Source: Simplicispira metamorpha (GTDB lineage: Bacteria; Pseudomonadota; Gammaproteobacteria; Burkholderiales; Burkholderiaceae_C). From it: 64,000 nucleotides of DNA. Every line of letters starts with the position of its first letter. Position 1 is the first letter of the stretch. Position numbers and translations under genes: made by a program. Below the pieces are notes generated by a model. It did not search any database. It had not been told where the DNA came from and saw nothing but the letters and a program-made list of their open reading frames with translations. The DNA is taken from positions 54,616 through 118,615 of the forward strand of contig NZ_SLXH01000010.1 of assembly GCF_004341365.1 (NCBI RefSeq), written 5' to 3'. Positions 23,806-34,665 of the stretch are shown here, in pieces.

Positions 23806-24756
23806 ATGAAGTCTTTTGCATTTGTCTTCCCGGGCCAGGGCTCGCAGGCCGTGGGCATGCTCGATGGCTGGAGCGACCATCCGGCGGTGGTGCAAACGCT
23901 GCAAGAAGCCTCGGACGCCCTGGGCGAAGACGTGGGCCGCCTGATCCACGAAGGCCCCAAAGAGCAATTGGCCCTGACCACCAACACCCAGCCGGTGATG
24001 CTGGTGGCGGGCGTGGCCGCGTGGCGCGTGTGGCGTGCCGAGGGCGGCGCCCTGCCCGCTGCGGTGGCCGGGCACTCGCTGGGCGAATATTCGGCGCTGG
24101 TCGCTGCCGGTGTGCTGACGCTGGCGCAGGCCGCGCCGCTGGTGCGCCTGCGCGCTGCGGCCATGCAGGAAGCCGTGCCCGTGGGCACTGGCGCCATGGC
24201 CGCCATCCTGGGTCTGGATGCTACAAAAGTGATAGCTGTTTGCGCAGAGGTGACGGGCTCTATGGCCCAAAACGGCACTGAAGTGGTGGAAGCCGTCAAT
24301 TTCAACGATCCGGCGCAAACCGTGATCGCAGGCACCAAAGCTGCCGTCGAAAAAGCCTGCGAGGTGCTCAAGGCCGCAGGGGCCAAGCGCGCCCTGCCGC
24401 TGCCGGTGTCGGCGCCATTCCACTCCAGCCTGATGAAGCCCGCCGCCGAAAAGCTGCGCGTGGCGCTGGCGACCACCGCGCTGGCGACGCCGCAGATTCC
24501 GGTGCTCAACAACATCGACGTGGCCGTGCAGCAGGACGCTGACGCCATCCGCGATGCGCTCTACCGCCAGGCGTTCGGGCCGGTGCGCTGGGTCGAATGC
24601 GTGCAGGCGCTCAAAGGCCGTGGCATCAGCCACATCATCGAGTGCGGCCCGGGCAAAGTGCTGGCCGGTCTGGTCAAGCGCATTGACGCCGAGCTGGTCG
24701 GCGCCGCTTTGTACGATATGAATACCCTGACTGCTACCAAGGAGCTGCTGGCATGA
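23806..24756 (+). CDS. fabD: malonyl-CoA:ACP transacylase FabD
   Basis: Loads malonate onto acyl carrier protein. The 316-residue protein starts MKSFAFVFPGQGSQAVGML. The catalytic Ser lies in GHSLGEYSALVAAG (about 90) and the His in SAPFHSSLM (about 205), with Arg in LVRLRAAAMQEA. The family signature GTGAMAAILG is followed by DATKVIAVCAEVTGSM (about 138-153), where the DNA matches a dispersed repeat. The start region is repeat tail without a clear ribosome binding site. The stop overlaps the fabG start (ATGA). Confidence 0.96.
   Translation: MKSFAFVFPGQGSQAVGMLDGWSDHPAVVQTLQEASDALGEDVGRLIHEGPKEQLALTTNTQPVMLVAGVAAWRVWRAEGGALPAAVAGHSLGEYSALVAAGVLTLAQAAPLVRLRAAAMQEAVPVGTGAMAAILGLDATKVIAVCAEVTGSMAQNGTEVVEAVNFNDPAQTVIAGTKAAVEKACEVLKAAGAKRALPLPVSAPFHSSLMKPAAEKLRVALATTALATPQIPVLNNIDVAVQQDADAIRDALYRQAFGPVRWVECVQALKGRGISHIIECGPGKVLAGLVKRIDAELVGAALYDMNTLTATKELLA
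24220..24270 (+). repeat. dispersed repeat, copy 7 (inside fabD, in frame)
   Basis: GCTACAAAAGTGATAGCTGTTTGCGC followed by GGGCTCTATGGCCC matches the core and second arm with several substitutions. It is translated as part of FabD. Confidence 0.55.
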
Positions 24757-25499
24757 GCGAATCCTCTGTGAAATCCCCTGTGGCGCTGGTCACTGGCGCA
24801 TCCCGCGGTATTGGCGCGGCCATTGCGCAAGAGCTGGCCCGCCGTGGCTACCAGGTCATTGGCACCGCCACCACCGCAGGCGGTGCCGAGGGCATCACGG
24901 CAGCGCTGGCGGCCTATCCCGGCTGCCGTGGCGCCGCGCTGGATGTGAATGACGTCGCTGCCGTAGAGGCACTGATCGACAGCATCGTCAAGCAGCAAGG
25001 CGGTTTGCAGGCGCTGGTGAACAACGCCGGCATCACGCGCGACCAGCTGGCCATGCGCATGAAAGACGACGACTGGGATGCGGTGCTGGACACCAACCTC
25101 AAGGCCGTGTTCCGCGTCAGCCGCGCGGCCATCAAGCCCATGATGAAGCAGCGTTTTGGCCGCATCATCAGCATCACCAGCGTGGTGGGGGCCTCGGGCA
25201 ACCCGGGCCAGGCCAACTACGCTGCCGCCAAGGCGGGCGTGGCTGGCATGACCCGTGCCCTGGCGCGCGAGCTGGGCAGCCGCAACATCACGGTCAACTG
25301 TGTGGCGCCTGGCTTCATCCAGACCGACATGACGGCAGAGCTGCCCGAAGCACAGCAAAAAGCCCTGAACGCACAGATTCCGCTGGGCCACATGGGCCAG
25401 CCCGCAGACATCGCGCATGCTGTGGCCTACCTGGCATCGCCCGAGGCTGGCTATGTGACGGGGCAGGAGTTGCACGTCAATGGCGGCATGTACATGTAA
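24753..25499 (+). CDS. fabG: 3-oxoacyl-ACP reductase FabG
   Basis: NADPH-dependent reductase of the elongation cycle, 248 residues, a classical short-chain dehydrogenase. It has LVTGASRGIGAAIAQEL (about 11-27), NNAGITRDQLAMRM, the active-site Ser in ISITSVVGASG, Tyr-x-x-x-Lys in NYAAAKAGVAGMTRAL, and VNCVAPGFIQTDMT. It ends HVNGGMYM, as usual. It overlaps fabD by 4 bp and precedes acpP by about 105 bp containing a possible promoter. Confidence 0.97.
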   Translation: MSESSVKSPVALVTGASRGIGAAIAQELARRGYQVIGTATTAGGAEGITAALAAYPGCRGAALDVNDVAAVEALIDSIVKQQGGLQALVNNAGITRDQLAMRMKDDDWDAVLDTNLKAVFRVSRAAIKPMMKQRFGRIISITSVVGASGNPGQANYAAAKAGVAGMTRALARELGSRNITVNCVAPGFIQTDMTAELPEAQQKALNAQIPLGHMGQPADIAHAVAYLASPEAGYVTGQELHVNGGMYM

Positions 25500-25523
25500 T
25501 TGATGAAAGTTCACGCCGGTTGA

Positions 25524-25844
<321 letters not shown>

Positions 25845-25894
25845 GCCAGCGCCCAGCGCCTGCCCTCAGAGCGATCAGCACAAGGTTTTTACGC

Positions 25895-27142
25895 ATGAGC
25901 CGTCGTCGCGTTGTCGTGACCGGCCTGGGTTGCATCAGCCCCGTGGGCAACACGGTGCAGGATGCCTGGGCCAATATCCTCGCCGGTCAGTCCGGCATTG
26001 ATCTCATCACCAAGTTCGATGCATCGAACTTCGCTTGCAAAATTGCAGGAGAGGTCAAAGGATTTGACCTGGAGTCCTACATCAGCGCCAAAGATGCGCG
26101 GGCGATGGACAGTTTTATCCATTTCGGCATTGCTGCCGCGGCCCAGGCCGTGCGCGATGCGGGCTTGCCAACGGGCGAGGCGCTCAGCGATGAGCTGGCC
26201 ACCCGCATCGCCTGTGTGATCGGCTCCGGTATCGGCGGCTTGCCGCTGATAGAAAACACCCATGCGGAGCTGGCCAGCCGGGGGCCGCGGCGCATCACCC
26301 CATTTTTTGTACCTGCCTCCATCATCAATATGGTGGCAGGCCATGTCTCCATGCGGTTTGGCTTCAAGGGGCCCAACCTGGCCGTGGTCACTGCCTGCAC
26401 CACGGGGCTGCACTGCATTGGCGAGGCCGGGCGCATGATCGAATACGGCGACGCCGATGTGGTCGTTGCCGGTGGCACCGAAGCTACCGTGTCGCCGCTG
26501 GGCGTAGGTGGTTTTGCCGCCATGCGCGCACTGTCCACCCGCAATGACGACCCCAAAGCCGCTTCGCGCCCCTGGGACAAAGACCGCGATGGCTTTGTGC
26601 TGGGTGAGGGGGCCGGTGTCATGGTGCTGGAAGAGTATGAGCACGCCAAGGCCCGCGGCGCCAAAATCTACGCGGAACTGAGCGGCTTTGGCATGAGCGC
26701 TGATGCGGGTCACATGACCGCACCGAACATGGATGGCCCGCGCCGTGCCATGCTGCATGCACTGCGCAATGCGGGGGTCAACGCCGATGAGGTCGGCTAC
26801 CTCAATGCCCACGGCACCTCCACGCCTTTGGGTGATATCAATGAGGCCAACGCCATCAAGGCCGCATTTGGCGACCATGCGCGCCAGAAACTGGTGGTCA
26901 GTTCCACCAAGTCCATGACCGGGCACTTGCTTGGTGGTGCCGGTGGCATTGAAAGCATCTTCACGGTGTTGGCGCTGTACCACCAAAAGGTGCCACCCAC
27001 TATCAACCTGGACAACCAGGACCCTGAGTGCGACCTTGACTTCTGTGCCAATGTGGCGCGCGACATGAAGATGGATATCGCGGTCAAAAACAACTTCGGC
27101 TTTGGCGGAACCAACGGTTCCCTGGTGTTCCGACGCATCTGA
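25895..27142 (+). CDS. fabF: beta-ketoacyl-ACP synthase II FabF
   Basis: Elongating condensing enzyme of 415 residues. The N-terminus is [16 protein letters not shown]. The nucleophile Cys (about 168) lies in [17 protein letters not shown]. The two active-site His residues lie in [11 protein letters not shown] (about 306) and [13 protein letters not shown] (about 342), with the gatekeeper region [12 protein letters not shown] at the end. It is followed by a small membrane protein and the sigma-E genes, the common order in Burkholderiales. Confidence 0.97.
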   Translation: MSRRRVVVTGLGCISPVGNTVQDAWANILAGQSGIDLITKFDASNFACKIAGEVKGFDLESYISAKDARAMDSFIHFGIAAAAQAVRDAGLPTGEALSDELATRIACVIGSGIGGLPLIENTHAELASRGPRRITPFFVPASIINMVAGHVSMRFGFKGPNLAVVTACTTGLHCIGEAGRMIEYGDADVVVAGGTEATVSPLGVGGFAAMRALSTRNDDPKAASRPWDKDRDGFVLGEGAGVMVLEEYEHAKARGAKIYAELSGFGMSADAGHMTAPNMDGPRRAMLHALRNAGVNADEVGYLNAHGTSTPLGDINEANAIKAAFGDHARQKLVVSSTKSMTGHLLGGAGGIESIFTVLALYHQKVPPTINLDNQDPECDLDFCANVARDMKMDIAVKNNFGFGGTNGSLVFRRI

Positions 27143-27160
27143 CGTGTCCAGCGGTCTGGC

Positions 27161-27664
27161 ATGGTGCGGCCCCATCTGATGGCTGCATCGCCTTCCCGCT
27201 ACCAAGCGCCTGCGGTGCGCTATCCCGTGGTGCGCAGCCGCCAGCTTGGCAGCCTGTTGCTGGTGCTGTCTGCACTGGGGCTGCTGGTGTGTCTGGCTTG
27301 GTGGCGCTGGGCCGGTGTGCCGCTGGCAGCGGTACTGGCTGCGCTGGCCACCTGGGGCGGTGCCACGGTGCTGGCATGGCGTTTCTGGTGGCTTTCTCCA
27401 GCGGGCGTTCTGGTGTGGGATGGTCGCAACTGGGCGTTGGATCGCCCGGGGCAGGGGGCCATCGTTGGTGTGCTGGCTGTACATCTGGATGTGCAGCGCA
27501 GTGTGTGGGTGCGTTTGACGCCTGCCCATGGCGCTCCCTGGTGGCTCTGGCTGGAGCAATCCTGGGATGCCACGCGCTGGATGGATGTGCGCCGTGCGTT
27601 ATATTCGCGCCCCAGGCTGGGTGCTGCCGACAACCTTGCTGAAACCCCCGGCCGCGCCCCCTGA
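27161..27664 (+). CDS. small membrane protein between fabF and rpoE
   Basis: A 167-residue protein with two adjacent membrane helices (about 29-45 and 50-72), rich in Leu, Ala and Trp. They are followed by a soluble part with WWLSPAGVLVWDGRNWALD and WWLWLEQSWDATRWMDVRRALYS. The topology and Trp-rich C-terminal part recall YgfX/CptA-like proteins, but I cannot assign it with certainty. It lies 18 bp after fabF and ends 32 bp before rpoE, so it is probably in the same operon. A start at 27179 is also possible. Confidence 0.7.
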   Translation: MVRPHLMAASPSRYQAPAVRYPVVRSRQLGSLLLVLSALGLLVCLAWWRWAGVPLAAVLAALATWGGATVLAWRFWWLSPAGVLVWDGRNWALDRPGQGAIVGVLAVHLDVQRSVWVRLTPAHGAPWWLWLEQSWDATRWMDVRRALYSRPRLGAADNLAETPGRAP

Positions 27665-27696
27665 AGCGGTCGCCAGGCGCGCAACTTCCCTTACCC

Positions 27697-28329
27697 ATGA
27701 CCGTTTCTCCCCTTGCCGAACCACCTCCTGGCGACAGTGACTTCCAACTGGTCGAGCGCGCAGTCGCCGGGGATCAGCGGGCGTATGAACTGCTGGTCAT
27801 CAAATACCAGCGGCGCATTGAGCGCCTGATTGGCCGCATGGTGCGCGATACCGACCTGGTGCAGGACATTGCGCAGGAAACCTTCATCCGTGCCTATCGA
27901 GCGCTGCACCAGTTTCGCGGCGAAGCGCAGTTCTACACCTGGCTATACCGTATCGCGGTCAATACAGCCAAAAAGGCGCTGATGGATCTCAAGCGTGATC
28001 CGCTGGTGTATGAGTCGACGCTGGCCGGTGCGGACGATGGTGATGAAACTTCCCGCCTCGGTAATGAACCAATCAACGAGGAAACGCCCGAAACTGTGTT
28101 GGCTGCCCGCGAGATAGCGGCTGCCGTCAACGCGGCCATGGAGGCTTTGCCCGAAGATTTGCGCCAGGCCGTGAGCCTGCGTGAAATAGAGGGCTTGAGC
28201 TATGAAGAAATTGCGCTGGCCATGGCCTGCCCCATAGGCACTGTGCGCTCGCGCATTTTTCGGGCGCGTGAAGCGATTTCGGCGCGTGTGCGGCCGTTGT
28301 TGCAAAACCAGATGGGCAAGCGCTGGTAA
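27697..28329 (+). CDS. rpoE: RNA polymerase sigma factor RpoE (ECF, sigma-E/AlgU type)
   Basis: Envelope-stress sigma factor of 210 residues. Region 2 has DFQLVERAVAGDQRAYELLV, RMVRDTDLVQDIAQETFIRAYRAL and FYTWLYRIAVNTAKKAL. Region 4 has LPEDLRQAVSLREIEGLSYEEIA, with MACPIGTVRSRIFRARE as the helix-turn-helix. It is held inactive by RseA, encoded next, until proteolysis releases it. Sequence is closest in type to the E. coli rpoE / Pseudomonas algU class. Confidence 0.96.
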   Translation: MTVSPLAEPPPGDSDFQLVERAVAGDQRAYELLVIKYQRRIERLIGRMVRDTDLVQDIAQETFIRAYRALHQFRGEAQFYTWLYRIAVNTAKKALMDLKRDPLVYESTLAGADDGDETSRLGNEPINEETPETVLAAREIAAAVNAAMEALPEDLRQAVSLREIEGLSYEEIALAMACPIGTVRSRIFRAREAISARVRPLLQNQMGKRW

Positions 28330-28353
28330 CGGTGCTAACAAGAAGGCGGCAGC

Positions 28354-29034
28354 ATGGCAGATGCAACAGGTGTGGGTTCGACAGGTGAAATCATGATGGA
28401 AAACCTCAATCAGAAAGAAATGCTGTCGGCATTGGCCGACGGGCAGTTGTCGGGCAATGCGCTGACACAGGCGCTGGAGTTCTCATCCCAGGACGAGGGG
28501 CGGGAAACTTGGCAGCTGTATCAACTGGTGGGCGATGTGCTGCGTTCGCCTGAATTGGCGCGCCCCGTGGACAACGGTGATTTTCTGGCCCGGTTGCGTA
28601 CGCAGTTGGCCCAGGAAGCCGCACCTGTTGCGCAGGCCACGGCCAGCAGCCCCACAGCGCCCGCGCAACCCGTGCTTACCCAGTTCACGCCGCCACCGCA
28701 GGCCGCCAATGACTCGGTGTTCCGCTGGAAAATGGTGGCCGGGCTGGCTTCGTTGGCCGCTGTGGCCACGTTGGTCTGGAGCGCGGTGGGGGGGCTGGGC
28801 GGCCCGCCCGCTGGTGCGCAGATGGCTGCGGTGTCGGCCCCTGTCACTGCCTCTGTGTCGGTGCAAGCGCCTGCTGTGTCGCTGGCTGACAACCAGGCGC
28901 CCCAGCAAGTGATGATCCGCGACCCGCGCCTGGATGAGCTGTTGGCCGCACACAAGCAGTTTGGCGGTACTTCAGCCTTGCAACTGCCCGCAGGCTTTTT
29001 GCGCAACGCCAATTTCGAGGCCCCCAAGCGCTGA
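28354..29034 (+). CDS. rseA: anti-sigma-E factor RseA
   Basis: Single-pass membrane anti-sigma factor of 226 residues. The cytoplasmic N-terminal domain contains MLSALADGQLSGNALTQALE and WQLYQLVGDVLRSPELA. A Pro/Ala-rich linker, a transmembrane helix (about 126-148) and a periplasmic tail with QQVMIRDPRLDELLAAHKQFGG follow. AAGGCGGCAG supports the start at 28354; a start at 28393 (MMENLN) is a good alternative. A periplasmic regulator RseB/MucB usually follows, but the next gene here is a Do-type protease. Confidence 0.9.
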   Translation: MADATGVGSTGEIMMENLNQKEMLSALADGQLSGNALTQALEFSSQDEGRETWQLYQLVGDVLRSPELARPVDNGDFLARLRTQLAQEAAPVAQATASSPTAPAQPVLTQFTPPPQAANDSVFRWKMVAGLASLAAVATLVWSAVGGLGGPPAGAQMAAVSAPVTASVSVQAPAVSLADNQAPQQVMIRDPRLDELLAAHKQFGGTSALQLPAGFLRNANFEAPKR

Positions 29035-29144
29035 CACTTGGGCGGGTGCCTGCGTTGTGGCAGGGAACCAATCGCTGCCCTGGCTTTCATAGGCATACCA
29101 GAACCGGCATATGGTCGGCGTCTGATTTGCATGAAAGGTTGCTG

Positions 29145-30608
29145 ATGAAAAAAACAAGTTCAACCGTGGCGCGCCTGGTGTTGGCTGCCACGGTGTTTGC
29201 TTCGGCGGGCACGGCGCTGGTGGCGCCTGGCACTGTGGCGGCGCAGCCCGCCAGCGTGGTGCGTGGCTTGCCTGATTTCACGGAACTGGTGGAGCAGGTC
29301 GGGCCTGCGGTGGTCAATATCCGCACCTTGGAGAAAGTCTCTTCCCGTGCCAACGTCAATGGCATGGACGAAGAGATGCTGGAGTTTTTCCGGCGCTTTG
29401 GCGTGCCCGTTCCCAATGTGCCGCGCCAGCACCGCCCCCAGCGGCCACAGGACGAAGACGCCCAGCCCAGCGGCGTCGGTTCGGGCTTTATCGTCAGTGC
29501 CGACGGTTATGTGATGACCAACGCCCACGTCGTCGAAGGGGCCGATCAGGTGCTGGTGACGCTGACCGACAAGCGCGAGTTCAAGGCCCGCATCGTTGGC
29601 ACTGACAAGCGCACCGATGTGGCCGTCGTCAAAATCGAGGCTACCGGCCTGCCTGCCGTCAAGATTGGCGACAGCAGCCGCCTGAAAGTGGGCGAGTGGG
29701 TGATGGCGATTGGTTCCCCGTTTGGTCTGGAGAGCACCGTGACGGCGGGTATCGTCAGCGCCCGCCAGCGCGAGACAGGCGACTATTTGCCCTTCATCCA
29801 GACCGATGTGGCCATCAACCCCGGCAACTCCGGTGGCCCCTTGATCAACATGCGCGGTGAAGTGGTGGGGATCAACAGCCAGATTTATTCGCGCTCGGGC
29901 GGCTTCATGGGCATTTCGTTTGCCATCCCGATTGACGAGGCCATGCGCGTGAGCGAGCAACTGCGCGCCACTGGGCGCGTGACGCGGGGCCGCATTGGCG
30001 TGCAGATTGGCCCGGTCAGCAAGGACGTGGCTGAGTCCTTGGGCCTGGGCAAACAGCAAGGCGCCCTGGTGACGGGCGTAGAGGCTGGATCGCCTGCCGA
30101 GAAAGCCGGTGTCGAGGCCGGTGACATCATCACGCGCTTTGATGGCAAGCCCATCGACAAGGTGTCGGACTTGCCGCGCATGGTGGGCAGCACCAAGCCC
30201 GGCAGCAAGAGCGTGGTGACGGTATTCCGCCGGGGCAACACGCGCGACCTGACCCTCACCATCGCTGAGATCGAGCCTGATAAAACTGCACGCAAAGCCG
30301 CTGACCAGCCCAAGCCCAAGGCCGCAGTGGCCACGCAGCAGCTGGGTCTGCTGGTCAGTGACCTGACCGAGGCGCAGAAAAAAGAACTCAAACTCAAGGG
30401 CGGTGTGCGCGTCGAGGCGGCCAGCGATGCCGCAGCGCGCGCCGGGCTGCGCGAGGGCGATGTGATCCTGGCCATTGCCAACACCGAAGTCTCCAGCAGC
30501 AAAGAGCTGGAAGCCGTTCTGGTCAAGCTGGACAAGAGCAAGCCCGTGAACGTCCTGTTCCGCCGTGGTGAATGGGCGCAGTACGCGCTGATTCGCCCTG
30601 CGCGCTGA
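29145..30608 (+). CDS. mucD: periplasmic serine endoprotease, Do/MucD (DegP/DegQ) family
   Basis: Envelope quality-control protease of 487 residues. A signal peptide (about 1-32, LVLAATVFASAGTALVAPG...AAQ) precedes the trypsin-like domain with His128 in MTNAHVVEG, Asp158 in RTDVAVVKIE and Ser229 in NPGNSGGPL. Two PDZ domains follow (about 285-370 and 395-480). It is the fourth member of the fabF-rpoE-rseA group and probably degrades misfolded envelope proteins that trigger sigma-E. In Pseudomonas mucD is likewise last in the mucABCD set, which supports this name over degP. Confidence 0.94.
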   Translation: MKKTSSTVARLVLAATVFASAGTALVAPGTVAAQPASVVRGLPDFTELVEQVGPAVVNIRTLEKVSSRANVNGMDEEMLEFFRRFGVPVPNVPRQHRPQRPQDEDAQPSGVGSGFIVSADGYVMTNAHVVEGADQVLVTLTDKREFKARIVGTDKRTDVAVVKIEATGLPAVKIGDSSRLKVGEWVMAIGSPFGLESTVTAGIVSARQRETGDYLPFIQTDVAINPGNSGGPLINMRGEVVGINSQIYSRSGGFMGISFAIPIDEAMRVSEQLRATGRVTRGRIGVQIGPVSKDVAESLGLGKQQGALVTGVEAGSPAEKAGVEAGDIITRFDGKPIDKVSDLPRMVGSTKPGSKSVVTVFRRGNTRDLTLTIAEIEPDKTARKAADQPKPKAAVATQQLGLLVSDLTEAQKKELKLKGGVRVEAASDAAARAGLREGDVILAIANTEVSSSKELEAVLVKLDKSKPVNVLFRRGEWAQYALIRPAR

Positions 30609-30656
30609 CCTGCCATTTGCGCTGCGTTGCCCCCGTGGCGCGCAGAGCCGGTTGGT

Positions 30657-30662
30657 TAGAAT
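30657..30662 (+). promoter_or_regulatory. possible -10 element upstream of lepA (or of a small RNA)
   Basis: TAGAAT in the 187 bp gap between mucD and lepA. A transcript from here would reach a strong terminator about 80 nt later. No good -35 box. Confidence 0.3.
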
Positions 30663-30719
30663 GGCGGCCGTTCCTGCAATGAAGCTCCAACCAACCCGGC
30701 TGCCAAGGATTGTTGGTTC

Positions 30720-30751
30720 AGGGCGCGTCGCCATTCGATGCGCCCTTTTTT
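30720..30751 (+). terminator. rho-independent terminator between mucD and lepA
   Basis: An 11-bp stem with one G-T pair, AGGGCGCGTCG / CGATGCGCCCT, loop CCATT, followed by six T. Upstream, AACCAAC (30689-30695) can pair with GTTGGTT (30712-30718), or with GGTTGGTT at 30650-30657. Confidence 0.9.
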
Positions 30752-30795
30752 CTTGTACGTGCCTTTGTAACCCCACCACTTGACGCTTTTTGTTG

Positions 30796-32604
<1,809 letters not shown>

Positions 32605-32605
32605 T

Positions 32606-33580
32606 ATGCAAGCGGTGCAAGTTCTGACGGCGCTGCTGCTGGCGGCCTTTGTGGGCTACATCGGCTCCTGGTACATGGGGCTGATTGAGGGCAACTTCGC
32701 CCTGCTGCTGTTTCTGGCCACCGTGGTTACGGGCGCGTACTGGCTGGCCGAGCGGCTGTATTTTCTGCCCCGGCGCCGCCGCGCGGCCCAGGCCATTGAA
32801 GACGCCGCCGCGCAGCGCCGCACCGAACTCGATCGCATGGGCATTGCCAAGGTGGATGTGGATGTGCAAGAGGCCAAGGGCCGCATCCTCATGCAGCCCT
32901 GGTGGCTGGACTGGACAGCGGGGCTGTTTCCGGTGATTGCCACAGTGTTTGTGCTGCGCTCGTTCCTGTTCGAGCCGTTCAAGATTCCCTCGGGCTCCAT
33001 GATTCCGACGCTGCTGGTGGGCGACCTCATTCTGGTGAACAAATTCACCTACGGCGTGCGCCTGCCGGTGATCCACACCAAGCTGACCGAGGGCAATGCG
33101 CCCCAGCGCGGCGATGTGATGGTGTTTCGCTACCCGCCCCAGCCCAACATGGACTACATCAAGCGCGTGGTCGGTGTGCCCGGCGATGAAGTCGCTTATC
33201 TGAACAAACGCCTGAGCGTTAATGGTCAGCCGGTGCCCACCACCGCCGTTCCTGACTTCTTCGATGAAGGCGCCATGCGCTACTTCAAGCAGTACGAAGA
33301 ACAACTGGGCGCCCAGCCCCACCGCCTGCTCAACAACCCCGAGGCACCGGCCTTTGTGCAGGGCGCCAGCGACTTTGCCTACCGCGACCACTGCCGCTAC
33401 AGCGTCGAGGGTGTGGTCTGCAAAGTCCCCTCAGGGCACTATTTCATGATGGGTGACAACCGGGACAATTCCCTCGACTCGCGCTACTGGGGCTTTGTGC
33501 CCGATGCCAACATCGTCGGCAAAGCCTTTTTTGTCTGGATGAACTTCGGCGACCTCAAGCGCATCGGGGCGTTCCATTGA
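32606..33580 (+). CDS. lepB: signal peptidase I
   Basis: Inner-membrane protease that removes signal peptides from Sec and Tat substrates. The 324-residue protein has two N-terminal membrane helices (about 5-22 and 28-48), then WWLDWTAGLFPVIATVFVLRSF. The Ser/Lys dyad is Ser131 in IPSGSMIPTL and Lys186 in YIKRVVGVPGDEV. Box E (MGDNRDNSLDSRYWGFV) is near the end. It starts 1 bp after the lepA stop, so translation is probably coupled. Confidence 0.97.
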   Translation: MQAVQVLTALLLAAFVGYIGSWYMGLIEGNFALLLFLATVVTGAYWLAERLYFLPRRRRAAQAIEDAAAQRRTELDRMGIAKVDVDVQEAKGRILMQPWWLDWTAGLFPVIATVFVLRSFLFEPFKIPSGSMIPTLLVGDLILVNKFTYGVRLPVIHTKLTEGNAPQRGDVMVFRYPPQPNMDYIKRVVGVPGDEVAYLNKRLSVNGQPVPTTAVPDFFDEGAMRYFKQYEEQLGAQPHRLLNNPEAPAFVQGASDFAYRDHCRYSVEGVVCKVPSGHYFMMGDNRDNSLDSRYWGFVPDANIVGKAFFVWMNFGDLKRIGAFH

Positions 33581-33618
33581 GTTCACACTGTCACGTGGCA
33601 ACCACCAGGGAGTAAGTT

Positions 33619-33981
33619 ATGAATGCACAGCGCACCCCCCGCCGTTCGCGCCAGCGCGGCCTGTCATTTATCGGCGTGATCTTCATTGGCCTGATGGCTG
33701 TGGCAGCTTTTGCCATCGGTGGCCAGTCGATTCCGATCTGGCTGGAATACCAGGCCATCACCAAGGCCATGAACAAAGCCAAAATCGAAAGCACCGTGCC
33801 CGGCGTGCGTGCGGCCTTTGACCGCGCCGCTGCTATTGACAACATCAGCTCTGTCAAAGGCCAGGACCTCGAAGTCACCAAGCGCGGCGACAAGGTGGTG
33901 GTATCGGTCAATTACGCCCGCGAGATTCCGCTGGCTGGGCCCGCCTATCTGGTGTACCGCTTCCAGGCGCAGACAGACTAA
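33619..33981 (+). CDS. DUF4845 membrane protein
   Basis: A 120-residue protein with a basic N-terminus (RRSRQRGLSFIGVIFIG) followed by one membrane helix (about 15-37) and an extracytoplasmic domain ending YLVYRFQAQTD. The N-terminal GLSFIG resembles prepilin-type N-termini, but it is typical of DUF4845 proteins that sit between lepB and rnc in betaproteobacteria. CAGGGAGTAAGTT is a good ribosome binding site. The function is unknown. The stop codon is immediately followed by the rnc GTG. Confidence 0.88.
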   Translation: MNAQRTPRRSRQRGLSFIGVIFIGLMAVAAFAIGGQSIPIWLEYQAITKAMNKAKIESTVPGVRAAFDRAAAIDNISSVKGQDLEVTKRGDKVVVSVNYAREIPLAGPAYLVYRFQAQTD

Positions 33982-34665
33982 GTGCAGCCCGCTCTTGCTT
34001 CGCTGCAATCGCGCTTGCAGCACACCTTTTCCAGCCCGGCCCTGCTGCTGCGTGCCGTCACGCACCGCAGCTTCAGCGCCGACCACAACGAACGCCTTGA
34101 ATTCCTGGGCGACTCCGTTCTCAATCTGGCCGTCTCCAGCCTGCTGTACCAGCGCCTCAGTGCGCTGCCCGAGGGCGACTTGTCGCGCGTGCGTGCCAAC
34201 CTGGTCAAAGAGGGCACCCTGCACCAGTTGGCGCTGGGCCTGCGCTTGTCCGAGGTACTGCGCCTGGGCGAGGGCGAGGCCCGCTCGGGCGGGCACCAGC
34301 GTGCCTCCATCCTGGCCGACGCCCTGGAGGCGCTGATTGGCGCCGTGTATCTGGATGCGGGCTACGCCTCGGCAGAAGCCCTGGTTCACCGGCTGTTTGC
34401 CGCCGTCGAAATCAACCCGCAAATGCAGGCCGCTGCCAAAGACGCCAAGACGGCGTTGCAGGAGTGGTTGCAGGGCCGCAAAATGAAAGTGCCGCAGTAC
34501 ACCGTGGTGGCCACGGCAGGCGCGGCCCACCGGCAAACCTTTGATGTGGAATGCCACATCCCCGAACTCTCGCTCACCGAGCGCGGCACCGGCGGCTCCC
34601 GCCGTGCCGGCGAGCAGGCTGCAGCCGCGGCCATGCTGGCCACCCTGAAAGCGAAAAAACCATGA
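33982..34665 (+). CDS. rnc: ribonuclease III
   Basis: Double-strand-specific endoribonuclease of 227 residues that processes rRNA and structured mRNAs. The catalytic signature [16 protein letters not shown] is near residues 36-51, with the second acidic site in [18 protein letters not shown]-terminal dsRNA-binding domain (about 150-225) includes [18 protein letters not shown] and [15 protein letters not shown] directly after the upstream stop is the start; no ATG is available nearby. It overlaps era (ATGA), matching the classical rnc-era pair. Confidence 0.96.
   Translation: MQPALASLQSRLQHTFSSPALLLRAVTHRSFSADHNERLEFLGDSVLNLAVSSLLYQRLSALPEGDLSRVRANLVKEGTLHQLALGLRLSEVLRLGEGEARSGGHQRASILADALEALIGAVYLDAGYASAEALVHRLFAAVEINPQMQAAAKDAKTALQEWLQGRKMKVPQYTVVATAGAAHRQTFDVECHIPELSLTERGTGGSRRAGEQAAAAAMLATLKAKKP

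Noticed and set aside
30679..30780. Mini-frame beginning MKLQPTRLP between mucD and lepA
   Set aside because: It runs straight through the terminator hairpin and has no ribosome binding site; the region is better explained as RNA structure.
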